From a virus: DNA of 38,409 nt. Under the pieces are notes generated by a model that ran no database searches, was not told where the DNA came from, and was given only the letters and a program-made list of their open reading frames with translations. The first letter of the stretch is position 1; the number at the start of each line of letters is the position of its first letter. The position numbers and the translations under genes are program-made. This document shows positions 8,126 through 16,286 of the stretch, piece by piece. The stretch is from the IMG/VR virus record IMGVR_UViG_3300003885_000019, positions 1-38,409 of that record; one strand, 5' to 3'.

Positions 8126-9085
8126 ATGGCACTTCCAACGATTGTTGGGCAGCGTTCCGGGCTGTTTTACAGCCAGCAACGGGGCGGACTGCCGGTTATC
8201 CAAGATACCCACGTCTATACGGGGAATGTATTCTTCGTAATGACTGGAGGATCGGATACAGCGGGGAACGGGCAACATCCAGATAGTCCGTTCGCCACGG
8301 TTGACTTCGCTATCGGCCAGTGTACGGCGAGCCAGGGTGACACCATCTTCGTGATGCCTGGGCACACCGAGACTCTAACGAACTCGGCTCGGTGGACGGT
8401 AGATGTTGTGGGAGTCTCGATTATCGGTCTCGGTCACGGGACGACAAAGCCGACTATCACGTTGGGTACGGACGCGTCGGCGGACATCCTAGTAAGCGTA
8501 GCCAACGTGGTGATTCGCAACTTCCGGCTGGTGTCCGACGTAAATGATTTGGTCAACTTCCTGGATCTGAATGCTGGAAACTTCTTGCTTGAGGACTGCG
8601 ACTTCGTAACGTCCTCGGCCAAGGAAGCTCTCGGGTTCATCAACATGGCCACGACTGTTGACAACTTCACGTTCCGTGGCTGTACTTTCCTTCAGCCGAC
8701 CGACCCGGCTGGCACGGACGGCGGGGTCGATACTGGGGTGTTCTTCATGATTGATTCGGAGAACATCCTGGTTGAGGACTGTTCGTTCTATGGGAACTTC
8801 GAGACAGCGATATTCCACAACCGGACTACTGCGTGCAAGAACCTGTGGGTCAAGAACTGTCACGGGGTGAATATCCTGTCAGGTTCGGAGACCTTCCAAC
8901 TTGTAGACGGTGCTAACGGTGCACAGCTCGGCGGTGGGTTCATCACTCCCAACGAGGCAGCGGTCACAGAGGCAACTCTGGTTGGGACCATCGGGGCCAG
9001 CTTCTTCATTCTCTCTCCGGGAACCTATGCCAACGATGGCGGGGCTGGCGGTGGCGGTGGTATCGTAATCGCAACTCCGAGCTAG
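8126..9085 (+). CDS. Parallel beta-helix virion protein
   Basis: 319 aa. The N-terminal 'GSDTAGNGQHPDSPFATVDFAI' followed by 'GDTIFVMPGHTET' is the hallmark opening of pectate-lyase-like right-handed beta-helices. Repeated rungs such as 'VVIRNFRLV', 'FLLEDCDFV', 'FTFRGCTFL' and 'ILVEDCSFYG' follow at about 25-residue spacing. No clear catalytic residues are identified. A glycine-rich tail (GGAGGGGGI) ends the protein. Such proteins usually act in tailspikes, so its place among head genes suggests a head fibre or decoration. ATG 8126 has a GAGAGG-like site upstream. Confidence 0.65.
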   Translation: MALPTIVGQRSGLFYSQQRGGLPVIQDTHVYTGNVFFVMTGGSDTAGNGQHPDSPFATVDFAIGQCTASQGDTIFVMPGHTETLTNSARWTVDVVGVSIIGLGHGTTKPTITLGTDASADILVSVANVVIRNFRLVSDVNDLVNFLDLNAGNFLLEDCDFVTSSAKEALGFINMATTVDNFTFRGCTFLQPTDPAGTDGGVDTGVFFMIDSENILVEDCSFYGNFETAIFHNRTTACKNLWVKNCHGVNILSGSETFQLVDGANGAQLGGGFITPNEAAVTEATLVGTIGASFFILSPGTYANDGGAGGGGGIVIATPS

Positions 9086-9093
9086 TAATTAAG

Positions 9094-9125
9094 GGATGGG
9101 GTTCTTGCCTCCTAGAGCCCCATCC
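9094..9125 (+). other. Intercistronic hairpin
   Basis: GGATGGGG (9094-9101) and CCCCATCC (9118-9125) form a perfect 8-bp stem with a 16-base loop between the beta-helix gene and the next small gene. No T-run follows, so it is not a standard intrinsic terminator. It may stabilise mRNA ends or mark processing. Confidence 0.45.
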
Positions 9126-9139
9126 ACTCTGGAGGTAGG

Positions 9140-9436
9140 ATGGCTAACTCTGAAATTACAGGATTGATTTCGGGGTCGAAGACGGTCACAACAGCAGGTA
9201 CAGCCGTTGTGCTATCGACGGCCCAACGAGTTCAGTCGGTCGCCATTATCGCCAAGGTAGCGAACACCGGCAAGATATACATCGGTGGATCGGATGTTGC
9301 AAGCACGACCAACGAGGGGATGGACCCTGGGGTAAGTGTCAGCATCACGCTGAACAAGCCGTTTGATATCAACACCGTTTACATCGATTCATCGGTTGAC
9401 GGTGAGGGCGTGGACTTTTACGCGGTGAAAGTCTGA
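9140..9436 (+). CDS. Small all-beta structural protein
   Basis: 98 aa. Beta-rich sequence with the pattern 'SKTVTTAGTAVVLSTAQRVQ' then 'GKIYIGGSDVASTTNEGMD' and 'IDSSVDGEGVDFYAV'. Similar short proteins recur in phage head or tail fibre regions, in my memory, as small jelly-roll-like decoration or fibre-base proteins. It has a good site, GGAGG, before ATG 9140. Its stop overlaps the ATG of the fibre gene (TGATG), suggesting the two are made together and may interact. Confidence 0.55.
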   Translation: MANSEITGLISGSKTVTTAGTAVVLSTAQRVQSVAIIAKVANTGKIYIGGSDVASTTNEGMDPGVSVSITLNKPFDINTVYIDSSVDGEGVDFYAVKV

Positions 9437-10752
9437 TGCTGCGATACGACAACGCGGGCGGCAGCAAGGTCGTTTCTGACCGTACGTACAACGACGGCAT
9501 CCGACTTCTATTCGGCACAGACTCTGACGTAGTCCGGGTCCACGATAGTGCTGGACGTGCGGCCGGCGCGGCCTACGCGGGCGTCCTAGTCGGGACTCCG
9601 GTCTACGCCAACGCTATTCCAGCCAACTCTCTGATTGAGTCCAACGTCACGGCTGATGGCGACTTCGTTTGGTTCACCAACACGGGTGGGAACAGCATCG
9701 AGGGGATGAGGCTGGACGCCAGTGCGCGGCAAATGCTATTCCCTACTATAAATGACCCAGCAACTCCTACCATTGGTTTTGGGGATGGCACCTATGGATT
9801 TTATGGAGCGGCGGCTGGTGAAGTTAGATATTCATCTGCTGGTGTAGATGTATTTCGATTTAATGCCACGGGATTTAACGTTGAAGCTGCGACTGGGGGT
9901 GTTTTATTCAACAGGGCGGCAAGTGCCACACAAACAGCATTTGCCCCAAATAGAGCTGACGATAATACCGGCCTAGGCTCCGCAGCCGCCGATCAACTCT
10001 CCCACATCGCTGGTGGCTTCGAGATGCTCCGGCTCACAGAGAACACCGCCCTAGCCAACTACGTCGCGGCCCTGTTTGACGCACCAGACCAGGTAGACTT
10101 AACTTCTGCTAATGGCAGCACCTGGCGAATGTTCCAGACCCAGGCAGTTAACGTGGACTGGGACGGGGGCGTGCTCATCACGGCTTTGGATGGGCAAGGG
10201 CTCTTTATCAATGCCATCACCAACACCGCAGACCAAGCTACCACGGCAACGGATGTTTCGACGGTCTCAATCGCCGCTCCCATAGCTGGCACGAATATGA
10301 CCCACACACGGGATTACTCTTTGGATTTGCTCGGGTCAACCCGATTCCGCGGTTCCATCTTTGCTGAGTCAACCCCCACTGAGGGGACAGCCGGAGAGCA
10401 ACTACAGTCAGCAGGAACGGGCGCAGTTCCTATCTGGGCTGCTGCTGCCTCTCAACGCGAGAACAAGATAATTCACGATGAGTGGGCTATTCCTCAACTG
10501 CACGACGCCTTGGATACCATCATCAACACTCCGGTTTATCGGTTCAATTACGCTGAAGGAAAGCGAGGGACTGGGGACTTTGAGACTGAGTACGTAGGCG
10601 TCATGGCTGATGAAGCTCCGTGGGCAATGCACTACGGTGGAAGCGTCGTAAACCCGGTCAATACGCTTGGCTACATGGTGTTGGGTATGAGAGCATTAGA
10701 GCAGGAAAACACTGACCTGCGGGAGCGGGTAGCAGTATTGGAGGCTAAGTAA
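9436..10752 (+). CDS. Fibre protein with C-terminal S74 chaperone domain
   Basis: 438 aa. The middle is a beta-rich trimeric-fibre-like region. The final 100 residues are a peptidase S74 intramolecular chaperone: S339-Q-R-E-N-K344 matches the S-x-R-x-x-K self-cleavage dyad, followed by 'DALDTIINTPVYRFNY' and 'YVGVMADEAPWAM', and ending in a coiled coil (LEQENTDLRERVAVLE). The domain helps fibre trimerisation and is then released by autocleavage. The gene is linked to its neighbours by TGATG and TAATG overlaps. It lies among head genes rather than after the tape measure, suggesting a head or neck fibre. Confidence 0.8.
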   Translation: MLRYDNAGGSKVVSDRTYNDGIRLLFGTDSDVVRVHDSAGRAAGAAYAGVLVGTPVYANAIPANSLIESNVTADGDFVWFTNTGGNSIEGMRLDASARQMLFPTINDPATPTIGFGDGTYGFYGAAAGEVRYSSAGVDVFRFNATGFNVEAATGGVLFNRAASATQTAFAPNRADDNTGLGSAAADQLSHIAGGFEMLRLTENTALANYVAALFDAPDQVDLTSANGSTWRMFQTQAVNVDWDGGVLITALDGQGLFINAITNTADQATTATDVSTVSIAAPIAGTNMTHTRDYSLDLLGSTRFRGSIFAESTPTEGTAGEQLQSAGTGAVPIWAAAASQRENKIIHDEWAIPQLHDALDTIINTPVYRFNYAEGKRGTGDFETEYVGVMADEAPWAMHYGGSVVNPVNTLGYMVLGMRALEQENTDLRERVAVLEAK

Positions 10753-11051
10753 TGACTCAACCTGTGCGTCCATACATGAGTGCAGAAGAGGCTCAATACA
10801 CTAAAGACCACGGCGTCTATCCGCCATGGATGGGAGACGAGTGGAATCAACAACAGAAAGAATGGGACGATGAGAAGTTAATATTTGAACTAGCCCCAGC
10901 ATCATCATCGCAAGAGGTTTGGAGATTATCGCCTGGTCAAACAGCATTGCGCTATGGAGAGAGAAAGGTATTCATTTTCCCCAAATGGCTCCAATGGTTG
11001 GCACCTTTCGTTGGCTATGTATTGCGTCTTTTTTATACACTTAAGCACTGA
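10752..11051 (+). CDS. Hypothetical protein, possible C-terminal membrane segment
   Basis: 99 aa, overlapping the fibre stop (TAATG). The N-terminal half is acidic and aromatic (YPPWMGDEWNQQQKEWDDE); the C-terminal 'FPKWLQWLAPFVGYVLRLFY' stretch is hydrophobic with flanking basic residues, suggesting a peripheral or single membrane helix. No family recognised. Coupling to the fibre gene suggests a virion-assembly or fibre-associated role. Confidence 0.5.
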   Translation: MTQPVRPYMSAEEAQYTKDHGVYPPWMGDEWNQQQKEWDDEKLIFELAPASSSQEVWRLSPGQTALRYGERKVFIFPKWLQWLAPFVGYVLRLFYTLKH

Positions 11052-11065
11052 ATGGAGGCTAACTA

Positions 11066-11314
11066 ATGGCACTGACTAACGCAGACATCGTCGCGTTCTT
11101 CGGCAAGGTCTCTGGCTACCCAGAGGTCAAGACCGTTACGGCTGCTCACTTGACGCGGCTCCAAACGATGCTCAACAGGGAAATGAACCTAACAGGGGCA
11201 GATGCGGACGACGCTGGAGTGTTCATCTACCGGTATCTACGGGAGAGGATTCTCTACGGTGAGGACAGCCTCGCGGCAGACCAAGCACAGAACGCTCGCC
11301 CGACTGAACTTTAA
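11066..11314 (+). CDS. Hypothetical helical protein in connector region
   Basis: 82 aa. Mostly helical prediction, with 'VTAAHLTRLQTMLNREMNLT' and 'AGVFIYRYLRERILYGED'. ATG 11066 follows a GGAGG-like site (AATGGAGGC). It lies in a run of very short genes between the fibre and the head-tail adaptor. No function recognised. Confidence 0.5.
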   Translation: MALTNADIVAFFGKVSGYPEVKTVTAAHLTRLQTMLNREMNLTGADADDAGVFIYRYLRERILYGEDSLAADQAQNARPTEL

Positions 11315-11333
11315 GCCTACATAGGAACTCACC

Positions 11334-11552
11334 ATGTCGAATAAGACAAAGACTAAGCCAGCCAAGAATGGAGCCTCGGAGATTTCGCCTACCACTCCTG
11401 AGCCTCCCATGACGGCCATAACGGCGGACTATGAGAACTTAGTCACCGCCAATCCGGGACTGAGATTACCTTTAGTGAACATCATCCAGCAACGGCTGTT
11501 GGCTGAGAAGGACGTGGAGATTGCAGAATTAAAGGCGGCTATAGAGGAGTAA
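11334..11552 (+). CDS. Hypothetical protein with C-terminal coiled coil
   Basis: 72 aa. A Lys/Pro/Thr-rich disordered N-terminus is followed by 'LVNIIQQRLLAEKDVEIAEL', a likely amphipathic coiled coil. This layout is common in small phage assembly proteins, but the family is not recognised. It is in the same direction as its neighbours, with short gaps. Confidence 0.5.
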   Translation: MSNKTKTKPAKNGASEISPTTPEPPMTAITADYENLVTANPGLRLPLVNIIQQRLLAEKDVEIAELKAAIEE

Positions 11553-11555
11553 ATC

Positions 11556-11711
11556 ATGGCTAGGTACAAATCGTCTGGGTCTCAGACCCTGACATCTCAG
11601 GCTGCTTTGATTCAACATGAACACTCCAACACCGTGGCTCTCTACAAAGAATTGGCAACTATAAAAGCCAAAGATATGAAACGGGCGCGAGTCGCATTGA
11701 TCTCCGAGTAA
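11556..11711 (+). CDS. Small basic hypothetical protein
   Basis: 51 aa, starting at ATG 11556, 3 bases after the preceding stop; GAGGAG in the end of the upstream gene serves as its ribosome binding site. The sequence is Ser/Thr-rich then basic (KAKDMKRARVALISE). It fills exactly the space between two other small genes, with 3-base gaps on each side, which is the main support for it being real. Function unknown. Confidence 0.5.
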   Translation: MARYKSSGSQTLTSQAALIQHEHSNTVALYKELATIKAKDMKRARVALISE

Positions 11712-11714
11712 AAG

Positions 11715-11897
11715 ATGGAACTAGCTGGCGTGGTTGACCTAGACGAATTGAAGCGTTACTTGAATGCCATTCGAGCCGACGTACCGTTGGATGACATGGA
11801 CTCGGCGGCGCATGTCCGGTTCATGATGTTCGTTCGGAAGATATTCACCAATCCCGAATTGATGGACGCCATCCATATCTACGTAGAGCAGGAATGA
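11715..11897 (+). CDS. Hypothetical acidic helical protein
   Basis: 60 aa. 'VDLDELKRYLNAIRADVPLDD' and 'VRFMMFVRKIFTNPELMDAI' suggest two or three helices. The stop overlaps the start of the head-tail adaptor gene by 4 bases (ATGA), so expression is probably coupled. Family unknown. Confidence 0.5.
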   Translation: MELAGVVDLDELKRYLNAIRADVPLDDMDSAAHVRFMMFVRKIFTNPELMDAIHIYVEQE

Positions 11898-12736
11898 ACT
11901 CCTACGCGAACGTTGCGGAGTTCAAAGGGGCGTTGCTGACGAACGTAGGCGTTACGACTCATGACGCTAGATTGCGTGAGATTCTAGAGTCCGTCAGTCG
12001 AACGGTTGACGAATATCTGGGAAGGTTCATCCACAGCCAGATTGACACTCGTTACTTCTCAGGGAATGGCAATAGTCGGATGACCCTACCATGGGACTTG
12101 ATTGCCGTTACCACGTTGAAAGAAGACACGACCCAAGATGCTACCTACGATACGACCTGGGCAGCGACGGACTATTTACTGCGCCCATACGATGCAGTAC
12201 CGACTGGGCGAGCTTACTTGCCAAACACGAAGCCATATTGGCAGATAGAGATAGACCAGCGGAGCACGGGTAGCAAATCCAACTTCCCACAGAATCAGCG
12301 ACAGTTTGAGTTGGTTGGCAAGTTTGGGTACGCGGAGAGTAGCGTAGATAGTACCGGAACGGTAAATGAGACTTATACCTCGACTGACGTAACGTTGACC
12401 GTGAGCGACGGGACGTTGTTTAGCATCGCTCAGATGTTGTTGATTGAGAGCGAACAACTTTATATCACGGCAATCGCCACCAACGATTTGACGGTCCAAC
12501 GAGGAATAAACGGAACAACAGGAGCCAGCCACGCTTCAGGAGTAGCCATCAGCATCATCGAATATCCAAACCCGATTCGAGAGGCGGTATTGTTGGAGGC
12601 TGGGTTGTTGTTGGAAACGCGGGGATACCGGCGTCAATTGGGGAACTTCGAGCAAGGAATCATCACGCCGTTCGGACGAACATTCAGCGCGGAAACGAAG
12701 ATGAAGCTGGACCCGTTCAAGCTGTGGAGGACGTAG
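11894..12736 (+). CDS. Head-tail adaptor (gp6/connector-like), with inserted beta domain
   Basis: 280 aa. The N-terminal 'LREILESVSRTVDEYLGRFIH' and the C-terminal 'PNPIREAVLLEAGLLLETRGYR' helices match the gp6/gp15-type adaptors that dock on the portal. Residues about 150-215 form a separate Thr-rich beta domain ('TLTVSDGTLFSIAQMLLI ... ITAIATNDLTVQRG') inserted between them, lengthening the protein relative to the usual 100-200 aa. Its place just before the tail terminator-like gene fits. Confidence 0.7.
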   Translation: MNSYANVAEFKGALLTNVGVTTHDARLREILESVSRTVDEYLGRFIHSQIDTRYFSGNGNSRMTLPWDLIAVTTLKEDTTQDATYDTTWAATDYLLRPYDAVPTGRAYLPNTKPYWQIEIDQRSTGSKSNFPQNQRQFELVGKFGYAESSVDSTGTVNETYTSTDVTLTVSDGTLFSIAQMLLIESEQLYITAIATNDLTVQRGINGTTGASHASGVAISIIEYPNPIREAVLLEAGLLLETRGYRRQLGNFEQGIITPFGRTFSAETKMKLDPFKLWRT

Positions 12737-13174
12737 GTGGCTGGCGAAGTGACGAATATCAGAAACGGCATCGAGACCCGTTTGCTGACAATCAGCGGGT
12801 TGCAGGTTTACGACCATGAACCCGATGCAACTACAGTCACTCCAGCGGCCTCGATACGGTTGGTCTCTTTCACCCGCAATCAAACCTTCGAGTCTGCCAG
12901 CAATCCAGGGGATCGGACGTATAACTGGATTGTGTCCGTTCGATTGTCTGGAGTAGTGCCGGAAGAACAGTGGCAGGCTTTGGATGATTATCTGGCACCC
13001 ACTGGGACCAAATCCATTCAGGCGGCTATTGATGGCGACAAGACATTGGGCAGCACGGTTGATTGGGCAGTGGTCACTACGGTCGATGACATTGAAATAG
13101 CGGACCGGGAGTCTCGGGCTGATGGTTGGTATTACGTCTTAGAGATGCCAATTGAGAGTTACGTGTCAGGATGA
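12737..13174 (+). CDS. Putative tail terminator / tail completion protein
   Basis: 145 aa, GTG start directly after the adaptor stop. The layout 'IRNGIETRLLTISGLQVYDH' then 'ASIRLVSFTRNQTFE' then 'WIVSVRLSGVVPEEQWQALDDYLAP' and a final 'YYVLEMPIESYVSG' strand is the alpha-beta pattern of lambda gpU-like tail terminators, which cap the tail tube for joining to the head. The assignment rests on pattern plus order and is not certain. It overlaps the next gene by ATGA. Confidence 0.6.
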   Translation: MAGEVTNIRNGIETRLLTISGLQVYDHEPDATTVTPAASIRLVSFTRNQTFESASNPGDRTYNWIVSVRLSGVVPEEQWQALDDYLAPTGTKSIQAAIDGDKTLGSTVDWAVVTTVDDIEIADRESRADGWYYVLEMPIESYVSG

Positions 13175-13659
13175 CCAATCAGAACGTAATCATCGACGGC
13201 AGTTTCGAGCCGCTGATAAAAGGGCTCACGGACAAAACGCAGCGAGGGATTCTCCGCGCATCACTTAGGAGGGCCGCGCAACAGACGGTGTTGAAGCAGG
13301 CCCGGAAGAATGTCCGAGCGATTGGGGGAACCCAGGATGCCAAGAATTTGGTGGCCAAGTCGTCGGCCACGAACTTCAAGGCTCAAGCGCGCATCGGAGC
13401 CAAACGTCGGAGCCGGTGGGGAAAGATAGGGCACCTATTAGAAAAAGGGACTCAGGCCCATAGTATCCGGGCTAAAGGCAGACTGATGGTAGGGCGGAAG
13501 GACGGCATCATCTATGGCCGTGCGGTTGAACATCCAGGCTCAAGAGCTCGCCCATGGATGGCTCCGGCGTGGGACAAAGAGAAACGGCCAGCGGTGGATA
13601 AGTTTGGAGACTTCATCGTGGAAGAGATAGACAAGGCCATCGCCAAGGGGAAACGATGA
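13171..13659 (+). CDS. HK97 gp10-like neck / tail completion protein
   Basis: 162 aa, strongly basic. 'GHLLEKGTQAHSI' and 'VEHPGSRARPWMAPAWD' are the two signature segments of the HK97 gp10 family, which works at the head-tail junction. The start overlaps the preceding stop (ATGA) and the stop overlaps the next gene, so it is part of a coupled neck-tail cluster. Confidence 0.82.
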   Translation: MTNQNVIIDGSFEPLIKGLTDKTQRGILRASLRRAAQQTVLKQARKNVRAIGGTQDAKNLVAKSSATNFKAQARIGAKRRSRWGKIGHLLEKGTQAHSIRAKGRLMVGRKDGIIYGRAVEHPGSRARPWMAPAWDKEKRPAVDKFGDFIVEEIDKAIAKGKR

Positions 13660-13892
13660 ACGAAGAATCGGCGTCTCCAAAGGGGCAGGCAGACGTGCTG
13701 AAACGGATTCGCGCACAATTGACGGCTGTACAAAAGGGAGAACGAGTCATCGTCAATTACAGCGTTGACGTCTCGGTCGTTGAGATTACTCAAGACGGCG
13801 ATGATGCTCGGCAATGGGCTACAACTGATGTAGAAACGTGGTCTTTCACCACAGAGCCATCGACCGGGCGCGTAAGGTTTAACAAGCAATGA
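13656..13892 (+). CDS. Hypothetical small beta-rich protein
   Basis: 78 aa. ATGA overlaps on both sides place it firmly in the neck-tail transcript. The N-terminus is helical (ADVLKRIRAQLTAVQKGER); the remainder has alternating beta strands ('VIVNYSVDVSVVEI', 'DVETWSFTTEP'). Family unknown. Confidence 0.55.
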   Translation: MNEESASPKGQADVLKRIRAQLTAVQKGERVIVNYSVDVSVVEITQDGDDARQWATTDVETWSFTTEPSTGRVRFNKQ

Positions 13893-14089
13893 ACGAAGGA
13901 GCGTACTTGGGACCGTACATCGCACTAAAGGCACTGCGGATACCGCAGGGGAAGGGTGACGGCTTACTGAAGATATCTAAGGGGTCGGTGTTTAGTTTCG
14001 ATGGAGACGAAATGATAGATATCCGGGCACTGCTGAAGGGCCAGTCGATACAGCCCTATACGAAGTCGTTGGAAGGGTTGGAGGTATAG
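13889..14089 (+). CDS. Hypothetical small protein
   Basis: 66 aa, starting within the previous stop (ATGA) and ending immediately before the tail-tube-like gene at 14090. Contains 'YIALKALRIPQGKGDGLLKI' and 'GSVFSFDGDEMIDIRALL', reminiscent of short proteins that sit beside tail-tube genes. Function unknown. Confidence 0.55.
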   Translation: MNEGAYLGPYIALKALRIPQGKGDGLLKISKGSVFSFDGDEMIDIRALLKGQSIQPYTKSLEGLEV

Positions 14090-14839
14090 ATGTCTCGCAT
14101 ATCGGGCAAATCGTGTTTGCATCTCGTGGATGGCATCGACTTCAGTGGGGTTTCCAATAGCGCCGTGCTGGACTTCTCAGAGTCGCCGGCGGATGTGACG
14201 GCATTCTTGGATACCGACATGACCTATGTGGAAGGGAAGGCCACCTTCCGGTTCAACATCCAGGGGTTGTTCTCATCGGCCAGCCCGGATTATGACGGGA
14301 CGATGTTTACCAACTTGACCACCACCCAGCGGCGGGTCGGCGTTTATCCTGGCGGATCGGCTGAAGGAACAGTGGGCTATGAAGGCCGAACCAATATCAC
14401 GGCCACGCCTCGGGTTTCCACAACCGGAGCAGCGGTGGGATTGAATGTAGACTGGATCGGAGACCAAGCACCATCGCGAGGACAACTGCTATATAAGCAA
14501 GCGGCGGTTGCGGCCACTGAGAACGGCACCAAGTACCAAGTAGGGGCTGCTGCTGCGGGACAGACCACAGTTGGCATATTGCGGCTGCTATCGGCTCCAG
14601 GCGGTTCTGGGAACAATAACTGTGTGGTGACCATCGAGAGCGACGCCAATAGTTCAGCGGGCGGCGAGACGACTCGGTTGACGTTCACGACACTGACACA
14701 AGCCAGTGCGATACAGTTTGAACTCAAGGAATTAGCCGGAGCAGTTACGGATACCTGGTGGCGGGTAGTGGTGACGATCACCGGGGCTGGTTCGCGGACG
14801 TTCGACCTACTGCTGACACTGGGTATGAGAGCCACTTAG
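14090..14839 (+). CDS. Major tail protein-like (first of three tandem)
   Basis: 249 aa. It opens 'MSRISGKSCLHLVDGIDFS', and its 'VLDFSESPADVTAFLDTDMTY' parallels the 'FEVPEADIT' segment of the two following proteins, suggesting a distant relation. Beta-rich, with a later 'TIESDANSSAGGETTRLTF' Thr-rich section, as in tail tube proteins with surface domains. Likely a tail tube or tube-associated subunit. It is longer than the two downstream relatives. Confidence 0.65.
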   Translation: MSRISGKSCLHLVDGIDFSGVSNSAVLDFSESPADVTAFLDTDMTYVEGKATFRFNIQGLFSSASPDYDGTMFTNLTTTQRRVGVYPGGSAEGTVGYEGRTNITATPRVSTTGAAVGLNVDWIGDQAPSRGQLLYKQAAVAATENGTKYQVGAAAAGQTTVGILRLLSAPGGSGNNNCVVTIESDANSSAGGETTRLTFTTLTQASAIQFELKELAGAVTDTWWRVVVTITGAGSRTFDLLLTLGMRAT

Positions 14840-14852
14840 GAGGTTTTAAACG

Positions 14853-15275
14853 ATGCGACTCCACGGAAAAGATAGTAACTACTCATACAACGGGGTGGCC
14901 ATCGAGGGCGAGCTTAATAGCATCGTCATTAACTTTGAGGTGCCGGAAGCCGACATTACGTCATACCTGGACGCGTGGGGAAACTTTCTCGCCGGGAAGA
15001 AAAATGTCAAAACTGACATCGCTGGGAGTTGGGATGCTGTCTCTGGAGGTGGAGATGACACAATCTTTGCGGCCTTCGGAACGGGTCCGGTGACAACGGT
15101 GTTCGACCTGAGCGGCAGCGGACCTGGATCGGATGACCCGGAATACACCTGCACGGCCTCTGGGCTGACGGGGGTATTGATTGAGTCGTACAGCATCACT
15201 TTGCCGGTGGGCGGGGCAGCCACCTACGCGGCCTCACTTCAGCACAGCGGGAGCACTGTGCGCGCGGTAGCTTAA
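14853..15275 (+). CDS. Tail tube-like protein (second of three tandem)
   Basis: 140 aa. Begins 'MRLHGKDSNYSYNGVAIEGE' and carries 'NFEVPEADITSYLDAW' near 30-45; the fold appears all-beta. It is a close paralogue of the next protein. AGGAGG lies upstream of the ATG. Position before the assembly chaperones and tape measure matches a major tail tube protein. Which of the three builds the main tube cannot be decided here. Confidence 0.7.
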   Translation: MRLHGKDSNYSYNGVAIEGELNSIVINFEVPEADITSYLDAWGNFLAGKKNVKTDIAGSWDAVSGGGDDTIFAAFGTGPVTTVFDLSGSGPGSDDPEYTCTASGLTGVLIESYSITLPVGGAATYAASLQHSGSTVRAVA

Positions 15276-15326
15276 AGATATAGCCTAATTTAGCTCTTAC
15301 GAATAGCGTAAAAAGGACTGTGTATC

Positions 15327-15740
15327 ATGGCAAGAATCCACGGAAAAGATTCCGATCTAGTATTTAATTCAGTGGCTTTGGAAGATGAATTGAATACAAT
15401 CACGCTCAACTTTGAAGTACCGGAAGCCGACATCACAGCATTCGCCGACGCTTGGCAGAACTTCTTGGCGGGGAAGCCGACTGCAACATTGGACATCGGT
15501 GGTTCTTGGGACGGAGCGGCTTCGCAGGGTGACGCGACTATTTTCGCGGCTCTTGGCGGTGCGGCTGTGACCTGGGACTTCGAGCCTGGCGGCGGGACCA
15601 CGCTTGGATACAACGGGTATGCGTTCCCGACCAGTTACTCCATCACTTCAGGTGTGAACGGGCCGGTCACTTACGCGGCCAGCATGCGCCATAACGGTGG
15701 TTCTGCGGCAGCGGATGGCGCCGCTCCAACACGTGCCTAG
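15327..15740 (+). CDS. Tail tube-like protein (third of three tandem)
   Basis: 137 aa. Shares with the preceding gene the pattern R-x-HGKDS, N-x-VA-x-E-x-ELN, NFEVPEADIT, NFLAGK, and the closing 'SYSIT ... TYAAS ... H-x-G' segment. This shows a gene duplication. The gap between the two (51 bases) has no terminator. Likely a tail tube subunit or a minor variant. Confidence 0.7.
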   Translation: MARIHGKDSDLVFNSVALEDELNTITLNFEVPEADITAFADAWQNFLAGKPTATLDIGGSWDGAASQGDATIFAALGGAAVTWDFEPGGGTTLGYNGYAFPTSYSITSGVNGPVTYAASMRHNGGSAAADGAAPTRA

Positions 15741-15759
15741 CCCCCACGCGGGCATGATG

Positions 15760-15768
15760 TGTTATAAT
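15760..15768 (+). promoter_or_regulatory. Extended -10 promoter for the HNH gene
   Basis: TGT followed by TATAAT (15763-15768) is a consensus extended -10 element (TGnTATAAT). No good -35 box lies 17 bases upstream, which extended -10 promoters can do without. It sits right after the tail-tube stop and about 24 bases before the HNH start, suggesting the endonuclease has its own transcript. Confidence 0.55.
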
Positions 15769-15791
15769 AGAGGGCATGGGAGGTGGCAATT

Positions 15792-16286
15792 ATGGTCACT
15801 TTTATGTGCCCTCAGTGTGGGCAAGAACGAACGTACAACATTAAGCGGTGTTACGAATGTACTGGGTTTAAAGGAACGCCAGAGTCAGCTGAAAAGAATC
15901 GGCAAGCCAGTCTTCGGCAGCAGCCTCACACCGAGGAAAGACGGCGCAAGAATAGCGAATGGCATAAAGTACATGCCCAGAGTCCAGCATTTACAACTGC
16001 CGGGCTACAACCTCATAACTGGAGGCCAGTTGGTTCGGAAGGCGTCGGGAACGGTCATATCATAGTTAAATGCGACGACGGGAAGTGGCGTTACCGAGCG
16101 CGGTTGATGTGGGCGGATGCGAACGGGCCGATTCCGAAAGGGATGCTGATTCATCACATTAACGAAGACCCGTTTGACGACAGACTGGAAAACTTCGAGA
16201 TGGTAACGCGGGCCGAACACGCACGGCTTCATGCTGATCCAGACGCGATGAGAGAACGAGGGGCGAGAGCAAGGAGAACAAATTAA
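15792..16286 (+). CDS. HNH homing-type endonuclease with zinc ribbon
   Basis: 164 aa. An N-terminal CPQCG ... CYEC zinc ribbon (residues about 6-23) precedes a basic linker and an HNH core: 'MLIHHINEDPFDDRLENFEMVTRAEHARLH' gives HH, N and a final H. 'WRYRARLMWADANGPIPKG' is typical of HNH_3 homing enzymes. The start ATG 15792 follows GGGAGG by a normal distance; an in-frame GTG at 15783 would add three residues. It interrupts the usual tail tube-to-chaperone order and has its own promoter, so it is probably a mobile insertion. Confidence 0.85.
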   Translation: MVTFMCPQCGQERTYNIKRCYECTGFKGTPESAEKNRQASLRQQPHTEERRRKNSEWHKVHAQSPAFTTAGLQPHNWRPVGSEGVGNGHIIVKCDDGKWRYRARLMWADANGPIPKGMLIHHINEDPFDDRLENFEMVTRAEHARLHADPDAMRERGARARRTN

